A stretch of DNA of 64,000 bases from Romanomermis culicivorax. Taxonomy: Eukaryota; Nematoda; Enoplea; Mermithida; Mermithidae. Below the pieces are notes generated by a model. It searched no databases and was not told where the DNA came from. It worked only from the letters and a program-made list of their open reading frames with translations. The position numbers were made by a program, and so were the translations under genes. The stretch is from NCBI GenBank assembly GCA_963922205.1, contig CAWUHX010000086.1, positions 620,001 to 684,000 on the forward strand. The letters run 5' to 3'. This document shows, piece after piece, positions 30,620 through 43,100 of the stretch; within the stretch, counting starts at the first letter, position 1; every line of letters starts with the position of its first letter.

Positions 30620-33600
30620 TCACAGAATAGATTTTTCTGCTTCATAGACATAACGATCCAAAAGCTTTAGGAAGCAGCTAAAGTCATTTCTAAAGTGTTC
30701 AAAAGATAATTGCTTTGTTGTATTTGCAACTTTGTATATGTGAAATTTTGTAAAAATTATCAGAATATTTATGACGTTTGACATTTTATTATTTTCTGCC
30801 AGTTTAGTTCCCAAGATTATGTCGGTTTTTTCAAATCTGAAATTTGGTTCCACAGACTTTCTTACAGCATGTTCTACATTATTCCAAAATATTTTTACTA
30901 CAAGACATTCTGCAAGTATGTGTAGTATATCTGCTTTTTCGTCACAGTGTTGGCATTTGTCCGGTACCTGTAGTTTATATTTTGTAAGCAGGTAAGGGGA
31001 AATCAGTATGTTATGGAGAATTCTGAACCGGAATTGCTTACATATGTTGCCAACTTTGAGTGTGCTCAGGATTTTCCAAGATTCGTTAAATTCCCATCCT
31101 GTTGGGAGGTGTAGTTTTTTTCCCAAGCTTGTTCGCCTTTTGGGATACTTTGTTTCGCTTCAGTCATATGTTTTTTGCTTTATCTAGGTCATTTATGTTG
31201 AAGGATTGTATGTTGTATTCAAATTCACTCCACAATGTTTGATATCTGTTTAGAAACTGTTTCCATTGTTTAGGTATGGCAAGATGAATGACTTTAGCAT
31301 AGTCCATCCAGCTAATTTTGACTCCTTCATTCTTTAATTTTTCATAGCTTTTGATGCACCATCCATCTTCTGACCAAAAATATAAGTAGTTAAATTCCGT
31401 TCCCTGTATATTCGATTTCTTGTCTATTAACACACATATGTTGTTATTTATTCTTTGTAGAATTACTTCAGCAGGTGAAGTAATCTCGAGCGTATCGCTA
31501 ATGGGAATGTATTGAAGAGTGTCAAGTACTTCTGTGTAGAAGAGTGACAAGTATATGTTCAATTTGTATGTGGAGAAATTCGACTGTATCAGTTCTGCGA
31601 ATCCTCCCACCTTTGCCAACTCACATGTTCCTAACCTACTTCACTTATCAGGATGATTTAGTAGCCTCTTGATCCATTTTGATTTGAGAGCTTTGACTGA
31701 AATTTGCACATCTGACATCTTTATACCACCATTTTCAAAGCTTTGTATCATTACTGTCGATTTTATTTTCGGTTTCTATTCATTCCACATGAAGTTCCGC
31801 TGCATTTTTTTTAGTTCTCTCACAATTTCCTTACTCACTGGCAGATTTATGAAATCATAGTTTAATGTGGACATGATTAAGTAATTCCACACTCTGACTT
31901 TTGCAAAGAATGTTAATCCTCGGGACTTCTACATTTCGCATTTTCTCTGACATTTCGTGATTTTTGCACAAAAATTTTCTATGTTCATGAGCTCACCCAA
32001 TATGTTTAGCACATCTTTGACAGGGCATTTACATAAACTTGTTCTCTGCTACGATTTTCTCCTAATCCCAATCTTTGTGTCTTGTCCAGATTAACCATCA
32101 AACCTGAAACGTTAGAAAATTCATTCAATATTGAGATAGCATTTCCCATGTCTTTTTTTCTTCAACTAGAATTGTAGTGTCATCAGCCTACATTCAAACT
32201 TTATGAGTTTCACCTTTAATTTCCAACCCTTTATATTCTTTAGATTCACGTAGATTTATAACTAAAAGTTCCATTGCACATATGAAGATGTATGGTGAGA
32301 GAGGACATCCTTGATGGACGCCTCTTTGTAGTTTGAATCGCTTGGTTGAGAAACCTCTATTTTGTACTACTGCTTCAGCTCCATTATATAGTATATTAAT
32401 CCAACTGCAAAATTTCTCGCCAAAATTGAATTTCGTCAATGAATTAATCATGAAGCTAAATCCAATGAATCAAATGCTTTTTCTATTTCAAAAGAAACCT
32501 GATACCCTGTTTTTCCTGTGTTTTTACAGTGATCAATGATATCCAGTATGTACCTTATATTTTCACCAATATATCTGCCTGGCATGAAACTTTTTTGATC
32601 CTCATGCATGATTTGGGCTAATGTCTTTTTTTTAGTCTATTTGCCAGTACTTTGGCTAGAATTTTACAGTCCACATTCAACAGAGATATTGGATGCCAGT
32701 TGGACACATCACCTAGGTCTTTCTCCCAGAACTCCATTTTCAAGGATTTCATTAAAGGCACTTTTACTAACCCAATATGTTTTGTAGAATTCTACTGTTA
32801 GACCATCATCTCCAGGAGACTTACTATTTTTCATCCTTTGAACCATTTTATGATATTCTACAGTACTTATGTCTCTTTCCATATATTCTTTGGTCTCATT
32901 TGTTATCTGCTTGTATTTATGTTCTGCTGTTTTTTTGAAAAAATTCTCCTGAACAACTTGGGCAAGATTTTTTTTTTGATACAGTTTACTGTAGAAACCA
33001 TGTAGTCTATTCATTATTTCTAGCGGAACTGTCGTAAGGTTTCCGTGTGCATCTTGTAAACTGCTTATGTGTGTTTTATTATAGTTTCTTTTCACCATGT
33101 TCAAAAAATAATTGTTTGGCTTTTCTCCTTTTAGATTCCACCTTAGTTTTGTTTTTTCCATTGAAAAAGCTATTTTCCTCTCCATAATTTCGTTCAGTAC
33201 TGCATTAACAATGTTATATCTTTCTTGGTTTCCTCCAACCTGTAAATTTTATATTTGGCTCTGTAGTGACTGTAATTATCTTCTAAGAGCAATTTCTTGG
33301 TTCTTGCTCTTTTTCGAAATTTCCTTGCAGTATACAATAGTTTTATTTTCATCTTATATTTAACATATCCCCATGTATTCACTGGATTACTTTCAAAATT
33401 TTGGCAGTCTGCAAGGGCGTCCTTTATTATTTTTTCCAGCAGTTGCTTGTAATTTTGGTCATCTTTTAGCGTGTTATTGAAGTGCCAGAAACGTGGGCCT
33501 CTTTTCGTGTAAAGATTCCCTACTAGCTGACACATGACAGCCTTGTGATCTGAAGGTAGTCCACTAATGGCGTTACAATCACTTACTTGAGTAACAATTT

Positions 33601-34200
33601 CTTCTGAGATGAAAAAATAGTCTAGACAACACTTCACATTTTGATTTGGCAGACTCGAAGTGTAACTTCTTTTGGAGGGATACATAGCTCTATAGACATC
33701 CACTAGATCAAGCTCCGACATACATTCCAATACTTTTGCTACTGGACGTTTTTTACAGTCCCTTCTTTTCCTCCTATTTTGTCTAGTTTCTCATTTAAGG
33801 TGACATTGAAGTCTTCACCCATAATTACTGATCCATTGTTGATGTTAAAGTCTTTCAAGTCAGCAAAGATTTCATAAAAAAACAGTTGTTCTTTCTCAGG
33901 CATTGGTGCATACACATTTACCAAAACAAACAGTTCCTCAATTTTAATTCTAAAAACACATATCTACCATTTTTGTCTGTTTTCACTCCAAGGACTTCAT
34001 GTGCAAATGTATTGTTTAATAGTATGGCAACTCCCTTAGAATTAGATCACCCATTTGATAAAAAATTGATTGAGAACCCCAGCCCCACTCTACTCTTATC
34101 CTATTTGCTATTTCCAGTACAACATAAGTTTCTTTCAGAAAAAGGATATCAACTTTGTTTGACTTTGCATAATAAAATATTTGTCTCCTCTTAGCCTCAG
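30620..34200 (-). pseudogene. LINE ORF2 relic: endonuclease, reverse transcriptase, C-terminal Cys-His region
   Basis: In order on the minus strand: apurinic-type endonuclease pieces (KRRQIFYYAKSNKVDILFLK near 34190; NVYAPMPEKEQLFFYEIF near 33915; SGLPSDHKAV near 33560), reverse transcriptase pieces (NSKSPGDDGLTVEFYK near 32820; RGVHQGCPLSPYIF near 32310; catalytic ADDTTILV near 32185), and a C-terminal FRFRILHNIL ... CQHCDEKADILHILAEC region (near 30930) typical of L1/Tx1-like proteins. At least five fragments in different frames are needed to cover it, so the gene is dead. Confidence 0.75.
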
Positions 34201-34678
34201 ATTTTATTTATTTACAGTTCAATAATAAGAAGGTTGAGTTATATGACATAAGACAAAGAAAAATTGTGTCATTTGCTGGGCCATTTACTACATTTTAGAT
34301 TTTTGTTCACTTGTGTTTTGCATCTCAGAAAAAAATTTTTCCTTTTTAGAAATAGAAACTTAGTTGTTGAAATTTGACAAAAATGAAATTTTTTGTTTCA
34401 AGTTTACGAGCTGCTCCTATATGAAGATTGAAAACCTGCAAGCTGAAGCTTGAGGTGTATAGGTAACAATTAATTTAAACCCCAAAGGGCACAAAGTATG
34501 CATCACTTCAAAGTGATGCCAAAATTACCACCATTTTTATTTCTACCATTGAATTTTTGTTTTATTAACATGTTAAAATGGCAAGAAAAATGTGACAGAA
34601 AAAGAAAAAAGGTTAGTTTACACATTAACCCAGGACAGAAAAAAATGAGAAACGAAAAACTCACTGTTGCAATGATTT

Positions 34679-34921
34679 TTACTTGGTGAATTTTTCCCAT
34701 TTTTCTTGATGTTGTTTCCTTGTCAAATCATCTTCAAAAATCGTTGGGGGTTTTCTAGTTTTGTTAAAGTTTGCTAGATTTTTGGCATGGATCACTACGT
34801 TTTTCTTGTGTTCCAAACTCACAAAGACAACTTTTATCTGATGTTGGATGCCTTCTTTGTTTGGAAAAATGCCGATAGAGTCGATCTTTAATGGCACAAG
34901 TTCTTCATCTGCCATTGCCAT
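34679..34921 (-). pseudogene. LINE ORF1 relic (C-terminal part)
   Basis: The 80-codon ORF includes HAKNLANFNKTRKPPTIFED and then DLTRKQHQEKWEKF. Its position about 480 bp upstream of the endonuclease and the pattern of an HA.NL stretch followed by a D(L/I)T..Q motif resemble the end of L1/Tx1 ORF1 proteins, which bind the element RNA. Only the C-terminal part is seen. Confidence 0.5.
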
Positions 34922-35284
34922 TTTTTAAAATATAAAACGATGAATTTCTTGCTGTTTTTGTTCAGCCATATACTTGATATTGATTTTTTATGTATCTGTT
35001 AGAAATTTGAAGAACCAGCCCATTGATTTTCGGATGATTCCTTCCACCAATTAAATTCTTCGCTCTAAGAACTCGACTTGATCTTCGACAGACGTTTTTT
35101 CATCACTGGATTTGATCATCCAACTTTTGTCGTTTCAGATTTCCCAAAGGTACAACATTGCCGCCCCTTCATTTAGCCATACTTCAATATAAAAATGTTT
35201 TTCGACGTAAAATAATTCCTTATATTGCTAATGCACTAATTTAATAATGTAGAAAACGTCCGAAAATGTTTGCTCAGGCCTGGC

Positions 35285-35452
35285 AAAAAGCTGCAGCTCA
35301 GCTGTAGCTTAACTCATACACACAAAACATATCGGGAAAGTTAAGCTGCAGCTGAGCTGCACCTCAACACCAATGTTATAACATACAGAGTTAAGCTACA
35401 ACTTAAGCTGCAGTTCAGCTGGAGCTTAAGTCTCTTTGATGAAACCGGTCCC
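35285..35452. repeat. AGCT-rich palindromic MITE, truncated copy
   Basis: It matches the right half of the element at 25990-26318, including CACACAAAACATAT, TTATAACATACAGAGTTAAG and the terminus CTCTTTGATGAAACCGGTCCC. The left terminal repeat is missing. Confidence 0.7.
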
Positions 35453-36103
35453 TTTTCTTGCGTTTTGGTATGGTTTGCACTAACCAGAAAAACAAGCTCA
35501 TCAGTATACAATAAGCGTAGGGTCAGTTGAAAAAAATCGTTACCACCTGAAAAAACTTTACCTTCGAACATGGTGCACAAAATTTATTGAAGATGCATCG
35601 CAAAAAAATCAAGACGGCATCTGATGGACTTATTTGCTTTTCAGGAAATTCTTTATATTTCGAGATTTATCAGAAAAAAATCGAAAATGTTTGTTTTTCA
35701 CCCAAAATGCAGTAATTTAGGAGATGAGCAGATAGAGAATGGTAATAGAACAATCAATGAAATCTAAAATTTTGATCATTTTCCGAACTGCACTTTGAGC
35801 GGAAAGCTAGCATTTTTGATGGTTCTCTAACTAACCTCAAAAAAAAAGATTTTTATGAAAAACCAATATATCCGTCATTTTTCCCCATGAAAATAACCTC
35901 CTCCCTCTGCAACGCCCCCTGCAAAACCAAGGGCTGTGCACTACGGGAATAAGCCCTGACCTCAGAAATCCACTTTGAAGGATTCATGTATGTATAAAGT
36001 TAGGAGGCGGAGCAATGCCCTTGATTGGCTAGTTTCAGAAATTTTCACCTTTCATGTGCCGCCATCTTGATTTTTTCCAAGATGTACTTTTTCTGTTTTT
36101 GCG
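35453..36103. other. Intergenic stretch, nothing recognised
   Basis: No ORF or repeat copy that I can support. Confidence 0.35.
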
Positions 36104-36420
36104 GGTACACCTGTAGCCATTTTTCTTACAGCCGGAAAGGCAGGCTTTGCACGACTAAACAGTCATATAAAAGCCCACCTTTCATGAGAGGCGTTCTTTG
36201 GGTGCTTTTTGCCGCCCAGTGGAGGCCACATTCTAAAGGATAGCATCTGCCTGACAAGCTGGATTGTTTGGCTACCTACCTCACAATGGAATAGGCCTAC
36301 CTCCTCGTCCGCTGCACCATCGCCAAGATGCTAACTGGGCTGATTAGACCCCATTAAGGAGCGTTCCAATCTTGCTTTCACAATTTGTCTACCTCAAAAG
36401 GATGAAAGGTTGTGTCTGCC
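36104..36420 (-). repeat. Interspersed repeat R3, possibly SINE-like, copy 1
   Basis: It shares blocks with 58870-59080 in the same orientation: GCGG(G/A)TACA.CTGTA, GGAATAGGCCTACCTCCTC / GAAATAGGCCTACCTCCTC, CTAACTGGGCTGA, GCGTTCCAA and GTCTGCCT. It has no coding potential. Confidence 0.55.
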
Positions 36421-36690
36421 TGTGCCAAAGATGTAATTTTGATTTTCTTCCAAGGTGGGATCTTGATTTTTTTCAAGATGGGATCTTGATTTTTTTTCAA
36501 GATGGGATCTTGATTTTTTAAGATGCAGTCTTGTTTTTTTAAAGGTGACATCTTTATTTGTCTCGAGATGGAAAATTGATTTCTTTAAACATGGCACCTT
36601 GATTTTTTCAGAGTAAGATCTTGTTTTTTCAAGATGATATTTTGATTTTCTTCAGATGCCACTTTGATTTTTTCTCGAGATCGCATTGAA
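36421..36690 (-). repeat. Short tandem repeat of TTTTTCAAGATGGGATCTTGA type
   Basis: Imperfect units of about 22-30 bp (TTCAAGATGGGATCTTGATT and variants) run for about 260 bp. Each unit holds a partial palindrome (AAGAT...ATCTT). On the minus strand it yields spurious Lys/Ser/His-rich peptides. Confidence 0.75.
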
Positions 36691-36723
36691 AAATGCTGTA
36701 TATTTTAAAATATCGTCTAGGAC

Positions 36724-37552
36724 AGTTCGGTGCCACCATTTCGGTGCCAGCCAATTTGGTGCCGACCATTTCGACGCCGGCTATTCTGGCGCCAGCCATT
36801 TGATTGCCTGACATTGTATAATTTCATATGCAAAAACAAAATAAAAAATTAGCATCACTTTATTAGTCGCATTTTGTGGTTGTGGTAGTTACGTAAAAGA
36901 GTATATAAAGAAAGAATAATGCTCTACTAACAAGAGAAAGAAAAAACGGAGTCAGGAAAAGAGTTGCAAAAATAGATTATTACAGAAAATGGAAAAGACG
37001 CTTTATCACTGAAAACGTCGAAAGTGATGTTACAGAAAGCATATCCCTAAAGTGCAACAAATAAAATGAGGGCTATTTCTTACTGAAATGCTTCCAAATT
37101 ATCAGAGTGGCAAGCGATTACTATTTCAGATTTTTAGGATTTCCGGCCAAACCGTGTGTCACATAGCGCCGAAAACCTGTGAGCATACTTAACTAACATT
37201 TATCTACTTTTTAACAAAAAATGTCTCAATCAAAAAATTGTGTAAACAATTTCAACCAGTGATTTTTGCCAATTTTCACTTTACAATCATTTTATAAAAA
37301 TAGACTATAAGTAAAGCAGTTTCATTTCCATACAGAATAATATAAGGCAAAATAAACTATAATGATCGATTCATTTTAAAGCTTTTGCTGTCGTTTTCCG
37401 ACACAAAAAAAACGCAAAGAAAAATATGATAGGAAAGGGGTGAGATGAAAAAGAAAGAAAGTACGGGAAAAAATCGAACAACAGAAAAAAGTTTGGCGCC
37501 GAAATAGCCGGTGTCGAAATGGCTAGCGCCGAAATGGCTGACTCCGAAACTG
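36724..37552. repeat. MITE-like element with terminal inverted repeats built of 15-bp units
   Basis: The left end (36724-36812) and the right end (37491-37552) are inverted copies that start CAGTT(T)CGG and consist of degenerate 15-bp units such as CATTTCGGTGCCAGC. An R2 MITE copy (37073-37309) lies inside. Translated, the units give pentapeptide-like strings, but no real ORF spans them. Confidence 0.65.
37073..37309. repeat. MITE family R2, copy nested in the 15-bp-repeat element
   Basis: GAAATGCTTCCAAATTATCA on the left and CATTTTATAAAAATAGACTATA on the right match the R2 termini; the interior CTATTTCAGATTTTTAGGATTTCCGG matches 38680-38700. Confidence 0.55.
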
Positions 37553-38620
37553 TATCTGGATTTTTTACGATGCATCTTGAAATTTTTGAGATGCATCTTT
37601 AAAAAGTGTTGTCCATTGTGTTTGAAGGTAACGATTTTTCAAGTGATAAGAAATTTGATCAAGTTATAACAATTTTTTCAAGTGACCCTTCCCGTATTGC
37701 GTATCCCCGACTCATATCTGACAAATGGTCAAATGGTATAGCTGAAGATTGCAAAAATATAGAATAGTACATATTTGCTTTGATTTTCAGTATAATCATT
37801 CGTGAGATTTTCAAAAACAATCTATGAATCACATGCAGCTATAGTCTAATATTTTATGTTTATGGCATCAACTTTTTTGTAGACAAGCTGGTGCGCACAA
37901 AACGGCACGTAGATAGATAACTGCGATCCTCTAATTAAAATGTCAGGTCATTGCTAAGCCATACTATAAGTCATAATGTTTTTTAGTATTACAGGACAGT
38001 TTTTTTGTGAAAATCTCGCACATTCGTTAATTTTGATCTTATGAAAATAATGAACGATCCACTAAATTTCATCGAAGCCCTTTACGGATAAAGTGACGTA
38101 TTCCAATTGATATTGGAAACACTCAAACTCTTTTGTAAATAAAGCGTTGATCGATTTGAGCCTTTAATTTCGCAGTGAAATTTTTCAAAGTTGATGTAAT
38201 AATTATGCTCTTGAAGATCACTTTTTCACGAATTTGAAGAGTTCAGCAGTTCAATAATTCAGTAATCCAGTTTGCCGTTCAATACTTTTTGCTAAACTTA
38301 TGGTCACTAAAATATTCCGACTTTCGATAGTTCAGTAGTTGTTTGACTTGATTTCAAGTTCCTCAATTGCCTTTTCTAAAATGTGGTTCATTGGTTCTGT
38401 ATTAATTGCAGCTGGTGAACTACTGCATTAAACAAGGTTGTTTTGAATAGAACATTATTTTCTATTAATTGTTAGGCGTTCCGTATCCTTGATGAGATTC
38501 TAAATAAAAGTTTTACAGTTTTTACTAAACTTCGCACGAGCGTATGTTAATTTTCAACAACACTGTAAGCGACGGTCACGGTTGCTGTGACCAATCACAT
38601 TTCAGTGCTCTGACATAAAA
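37553..38620. other. Intergenic AT-rich stretch
   Basis: No gene seen. A GGTCACGGTTGCTGTGACCAATCACA block at 38574-38600 recurs in altered and partly inverted form near 38975-39000 (CAATCAGATTGGTCACGG), bracketing the R2 copy between them. Confidence 0.4.
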
Positions 38621-38945
38621 CTATGGTCTGCTTTTCCTAAAATGCTTCCAAATAATGAAAGTGGAAAGCAAGTAGTATTTCAGATTTTTGTGGTTTTCTG
38701 GATAAACAAAATAGTAGGACTGGAAATTTGTGAACGGGCTGAGCTATTTTTTTCGATTTTATTTTTTTTTTGAAATTTTTGAAATTTTTCGAAAATTTTT
38801 GAAAAAAAAGAAAATTTTCACTCGAAAATTTTGAAATTTTTCGAGTGAAAAATTTTACAGTAAAAACTTTATGTAAACGATTTTGACGACAGTACTGAAT
38901 TGTGTCACTTTTCTATTTGGAAGCATTTTATAAAAAACAAACTAT
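38621..38945. repeat. MITE family R2 copy
   Basis: The termini CTATGGTCTGCTTTTCCTAA on the left and CATTTTATAAAAAACAAACTATA on the right are inverted. The centre is a strong A/T palindrome around 38757-38870 in which TTTTTCACTCGAAAATTTTG and its complement face each other. Confidence 0.65.
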
Positions 38946-39885
38946 AATTATATTCAACGTCAATTTTCTGTGGCCCAATCAGATTGGTCACGGACGTCAT
39001 GGCCCTGCCGTGTGATATAACTGTGGCTTAACAGTGGATGAACTGAACCAAACTATATTTACGTCAAAACTCATGCTGTTATCAGCAGAAATTCTCAAGT
39101 CACTCATGCTACAGTTCATTCAATAGCCATTAGCGACTTGAATTGTGTTAAGCTAGCTATTCTGACCAGTGGGTCGTTTATTTGCATTGAAATTTTCATA
39201 AATGTGGTCAGCCTCATAATGCCAGTGATCAAAGCCCGGTAAAATATCTCAGTCGAAATTTATTACATGAGAAAAAACATTCATTTCGCTTTATAATAAA
39301 AGTTGAAATATTTCATCCTAAAGCTAACGTGTGGAAAAAGTACATTTTCCCACAGTGCAGGTTTTTTTGCCAGTATAAGGATTGTTTCATGTCACTAAGG
39401 CGCATTTGGAAAAATTGGACTCGGAGTCCTCGATTCGGAGCGAATGACTTAAGATTGAGTCATACCAATTACACAGATTTCATAGAGAAAGTCTATAAAC
39501 ATTGGTCAAATTATTTTTTGTGACACAAAGGAAACAAATATTAGACTCATGGCTAATATTCATTAGTGCCATTAATTTAGGTTACCATGTTGACAATTTT
39601 CCCAGATGGGAATTTTGCCATAAAAAGTTACTTCTTCAGTGCGCAATGTGTAAAACACAAAAACCACTGTAATAGTAAACAGACGTCACAATCACACATG
39701 TTGTTCTGGAAAAATTTGCGTCGAATAAATGTAAGTTTTCGTTAATTGATTGGTGTTAGAAGCTCAGGAGAAAAACGTCCAGATTATGTTGTACCTAATT
39801 AGCATAATTAGCATATAATGTATGCAAAATTTTTAGCGGACGCCAATTTAGACGACGAACAAGTTTGTGACATTTCCAGAGCAAT
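38946..39885. other. Intergenic stretch upstream of the receptor gene
   Basis: No gene or repeat recognised. A possible splice acceptor TTTCCAG lies at 39873-39879, nine bases before the receptor start codon. This would suit a 5' untranslated exon or trans-splicing, but only the site is seen. Confidence 0.35.
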
Positions 39886-40193
39886 ATGAATAAGAGTTTT
39901 ACAGTTGGATACATATTGATTGCTGGAAGCACCTTGGGGACATTAGTATGTTTAATAATGGTATTCGCAATTTTGAAATACAAATTTTTATCATCGAATT
40001 CTTATTACAAGATGTTGTTATCGTTGTCGATTTCCGATTTAACCAGCGTATTGTTCTCCACGTTCTTCAGTGTACCATGTATTTTCGCGAATTTTGACAT
40101 CTTCCCCACTTGGTTCGACGAATTCGGTGGAGCAGCATCACATATGGCTTATAGAATCATGATCTACAACGTATTTTTCACAGCTTGGAATAG
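39886..40193 (+). CDS. Receptor exon 1 (TM1-TM3)
   Basis: ATG at 39886, donor AATAG|GTAATT at 40193/40194, phase 2. TM1 is [21 protein letters not shown]2 is [19 protein letters not shown], and TM3 runs into FFTAWNR at the exon end. Confidence 0.75.
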
Positions 40194-43100
40194 GTAATTG
40201 TTTCGTACGTCCGAATCCAGTTTACCGCACTGTATAGCACCAGATGAGGAGCTTGAACAATCGACTTTATAAATACAAAGATTGCGCTTTTTTCTTGGTA
40301 CTTCACCCATGAAACCGTCTTGAGTATAAACAAAAATTTGGGAGTACTGTTCCCACCTTTTAGGGTGCAGAAATGCCAAAATTTTTCAGCGATGTCTTTC
40401 ACACTATTGAACATTTAGGGCCGTGTGCATAAAGGCGAGTTAACGTTAACTCGTGTTAAAGTCGACCATTTTGACACGTGTTAACCTTAATCGGTATGCA
40501 TAAAGGCGAGTTAGCGTTCATGCGTGCTAAGTTAACTCGATATTTTAATCCTGCCCCTAGCAATATTGAAGTCGAATTAAGGATGATTAGCACGAATTGA
40601 AAAAAAATCCATTCCGTTTTTGTGTTCGTTTAATAATTTTTAACCTCCTAGATCAAATGCATGCTGCAAGGTTTGAAAGGTCAAATTTTCAAAACATTGA
40701 GGGTTCAAGAGTTTTTGTGATCTACGCGCCCAAAGCACAATCATAAGCAAGTCCATGACTAAGCTAATCGGTGAAGTTTGCAAAAAAAATTTCACACTGT
40801 GGAAGTCGCAAATTAAGCTCACTTGAGCTGCGAATCAAGAAGACACTTGTGGCATCGTTATTCACTGCGCAAAATAAAAACAATTCTGCACAACAGCCTA
40901 TCTCTATGTGAAAGATAAGTTGATAGAGAGGCATGGAGTGCGGAGGCAGGAGGTGAGGTAGCGGGTAGCAGGGGACCAGTTTGGACTTTGTTGGAAGAAG
41001 GGTCGGACAAACCAAGGTAAGTCTTGTCTAATATCAATAGCCAACAAATGAAGGGGCTACAAGTCAGGCCGATCGATAGAGAGAGAAAAATAACTTCTTT
41101 GTTTTCTGACAAAAACATAGACTAAACTAACTAGGCCTTTATGGCCAAACAACAACAAAACACAGTTATGGAAAATAACACAAAAACGAACGACATTATA
41201 AACAGAAGTATTTTGTTTTATTGATGTGTGTTTCAAGAAGATAAGTTTACTGTAATATTACAAGGAAAAATAGATAATACCGGTTCAGCTAAAAGTGTGG
41301 TATACTACATATGGAACGTATGGTCTGAAACGAAAATCTTGATTTTTGATATTAGATGGTTTTCATCACAATATCTTCCTTGCTGGAATAATGGTTTCAT
41401 CATGTCTATCCTCTCAAAAATCTTGTGTGCGTACTATAAATGACCTTGGCTACATACATTTATGTGAATAGTGGGAAGTGAATATAATAACAGTTCATTT
41501 CAGTTTGATGCTTTGATGTTTCGATGTTTTCATAAATTGTTACAATCAGCATCGGAATGCAAAAACTATGTAGAAACTTAAATAGAAGATGATCGTGCAT
41601 CGCAAACCAATATTTTATTTTTTGAATTTATAGTGCCAAGTGCTACAGTCAATTTGAGAAAAAGGGCGGGCGTGTACGCTAGTTGTCCATTATTTGTGTG
41701 GACACATTTTTTTCTTTCTGAGACTCATTTAGAAAAAGTAGACTATAGTCAGTGGACAGATAGTGACAAAGGTTTAAACTGTTTTTTCACCTATTTCCTA
41801 ACAAAAGGCATTTTTAAAAAAAAATTCTTCTATAAAACTTTCTGTTGTCCCGGCATAACATAGGGCGTAGAGAGTAAAACCTCAACTCCGCCTGAACTTT
41901 TAAAAATAGAAAAACTGATCATTCACCCATACCCGAACTTAAATAAATTGCCCAAAAGTCAGGTTTTCTGCCCAATTTTCTTCGTTTGAAGGTTTTTACA
42001 CAATCCCAAAAATTTATTCCAGAATTTTCTCCTCTATATCGTCTCATCTGAAAAATTCTGGCTGAGCATCCCTGTTGTTGACCCGGAAATATTTTGTAAA
42101 ACAATATCTGAGTCATATCACTGCAGGTGCTTAGTCATGTAGGATTAAGAAAAATAGCCTCTTTCTATTTGGCATGAAGAAGGCCCGACGAGCCTTGAGA
42201 TTTAGTGGTCAATACAGATGAAATGTTCCTCTGGGGCCGGTTAATCAAAGCTGACGAAAATTTCGTCGGCGAAGTTCGTCAGCGTTTCCCATTCGTTCAC
42301 GAGATTTCGGGAACCTCATTTTTTGGGTTTCTCAAAGCTTTCGAGCCATTTTTAATTCGTTGACGAAATTTCGAAGGATTTTATCAACGAACTTTGGTTC
42401 GTTGACGAATTGATGATTTTGATTTGCAGTAACATAAAGACTTTCAATTTTGCTGGTTTATCAAAGTGGTTAGTGTATTTTAATTTTTTTGTTTTCTTGC
42501 GTTTCTTAATCTATTTGCCTAACTTTCGCATTGCATCCAATGAGAAGTAGCATCAGGATCAGCATTCCTTTGTGAAAGTGAAATATAATTTTTTGTGGAT
42601 TCTAAGAAATTAATTTTATGCCAACTGCACAATTCATAATTTTCTCATCGCAATCTCATCCTCAATTTTCCTCATCTCCTTGACTGCTCATGACCCACCA
42701 CTTTGCTTGAGCTTATGAAATAATTTTCGCTTGCTGTTCTGCTTTAAAAATATGTCCTAAAAGAAAAAATACTGTTGCGTTTTCGAAAGAAGAGGATGAA
42801 AAAGTAAAATGAAAGAAGAGGATGAAAAAATATGAAAAAAATTTTTAAAAAACATAAAAAGGAACAAAATTGGCGAAGCACATTAAAACATCGGAATATA
42901 TAATACAAAAAAATTACAAAATTGATCAATCAACACATTTGAATAATTATAGAGGACTGTTGATTTTCGTCCTATCTTTTGTACAATAAAAAATGGCTGT
43001 TATGAACACTTAGAGAGGTTCGAACCTGGCTAGTTTTTTTTCGTCAACGAGAAATTTCGACAGGAAAATATTTAGAGAGCTTTGAGAAACAAAGCCACAT

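Larger units (their letters stand above)
30607..35000 (-). mobile_element. L1/Tx1-like LINE, decayed
   Basis: On the minus strand it holds an ORF1 relic (34921-34679) and an ORF2 relic with endonuclease, reverse transcriptase and a C-terminal zinc-binding region (34200-30620). The reading frame is cut by many stops and frameshifts. There are no LTRs. The 5' limit is uncertain. I see no clear poly(A) tail or target duplication. Confidence 0.7.

Noticed and set aside
36629-36814. Pentapeptide-repeat protein on the minus strand
   Set aside because: The pattern comes from 15-bp DNA units in a terminal inverted repeat and appears in both ends of the element; the ORF is short.
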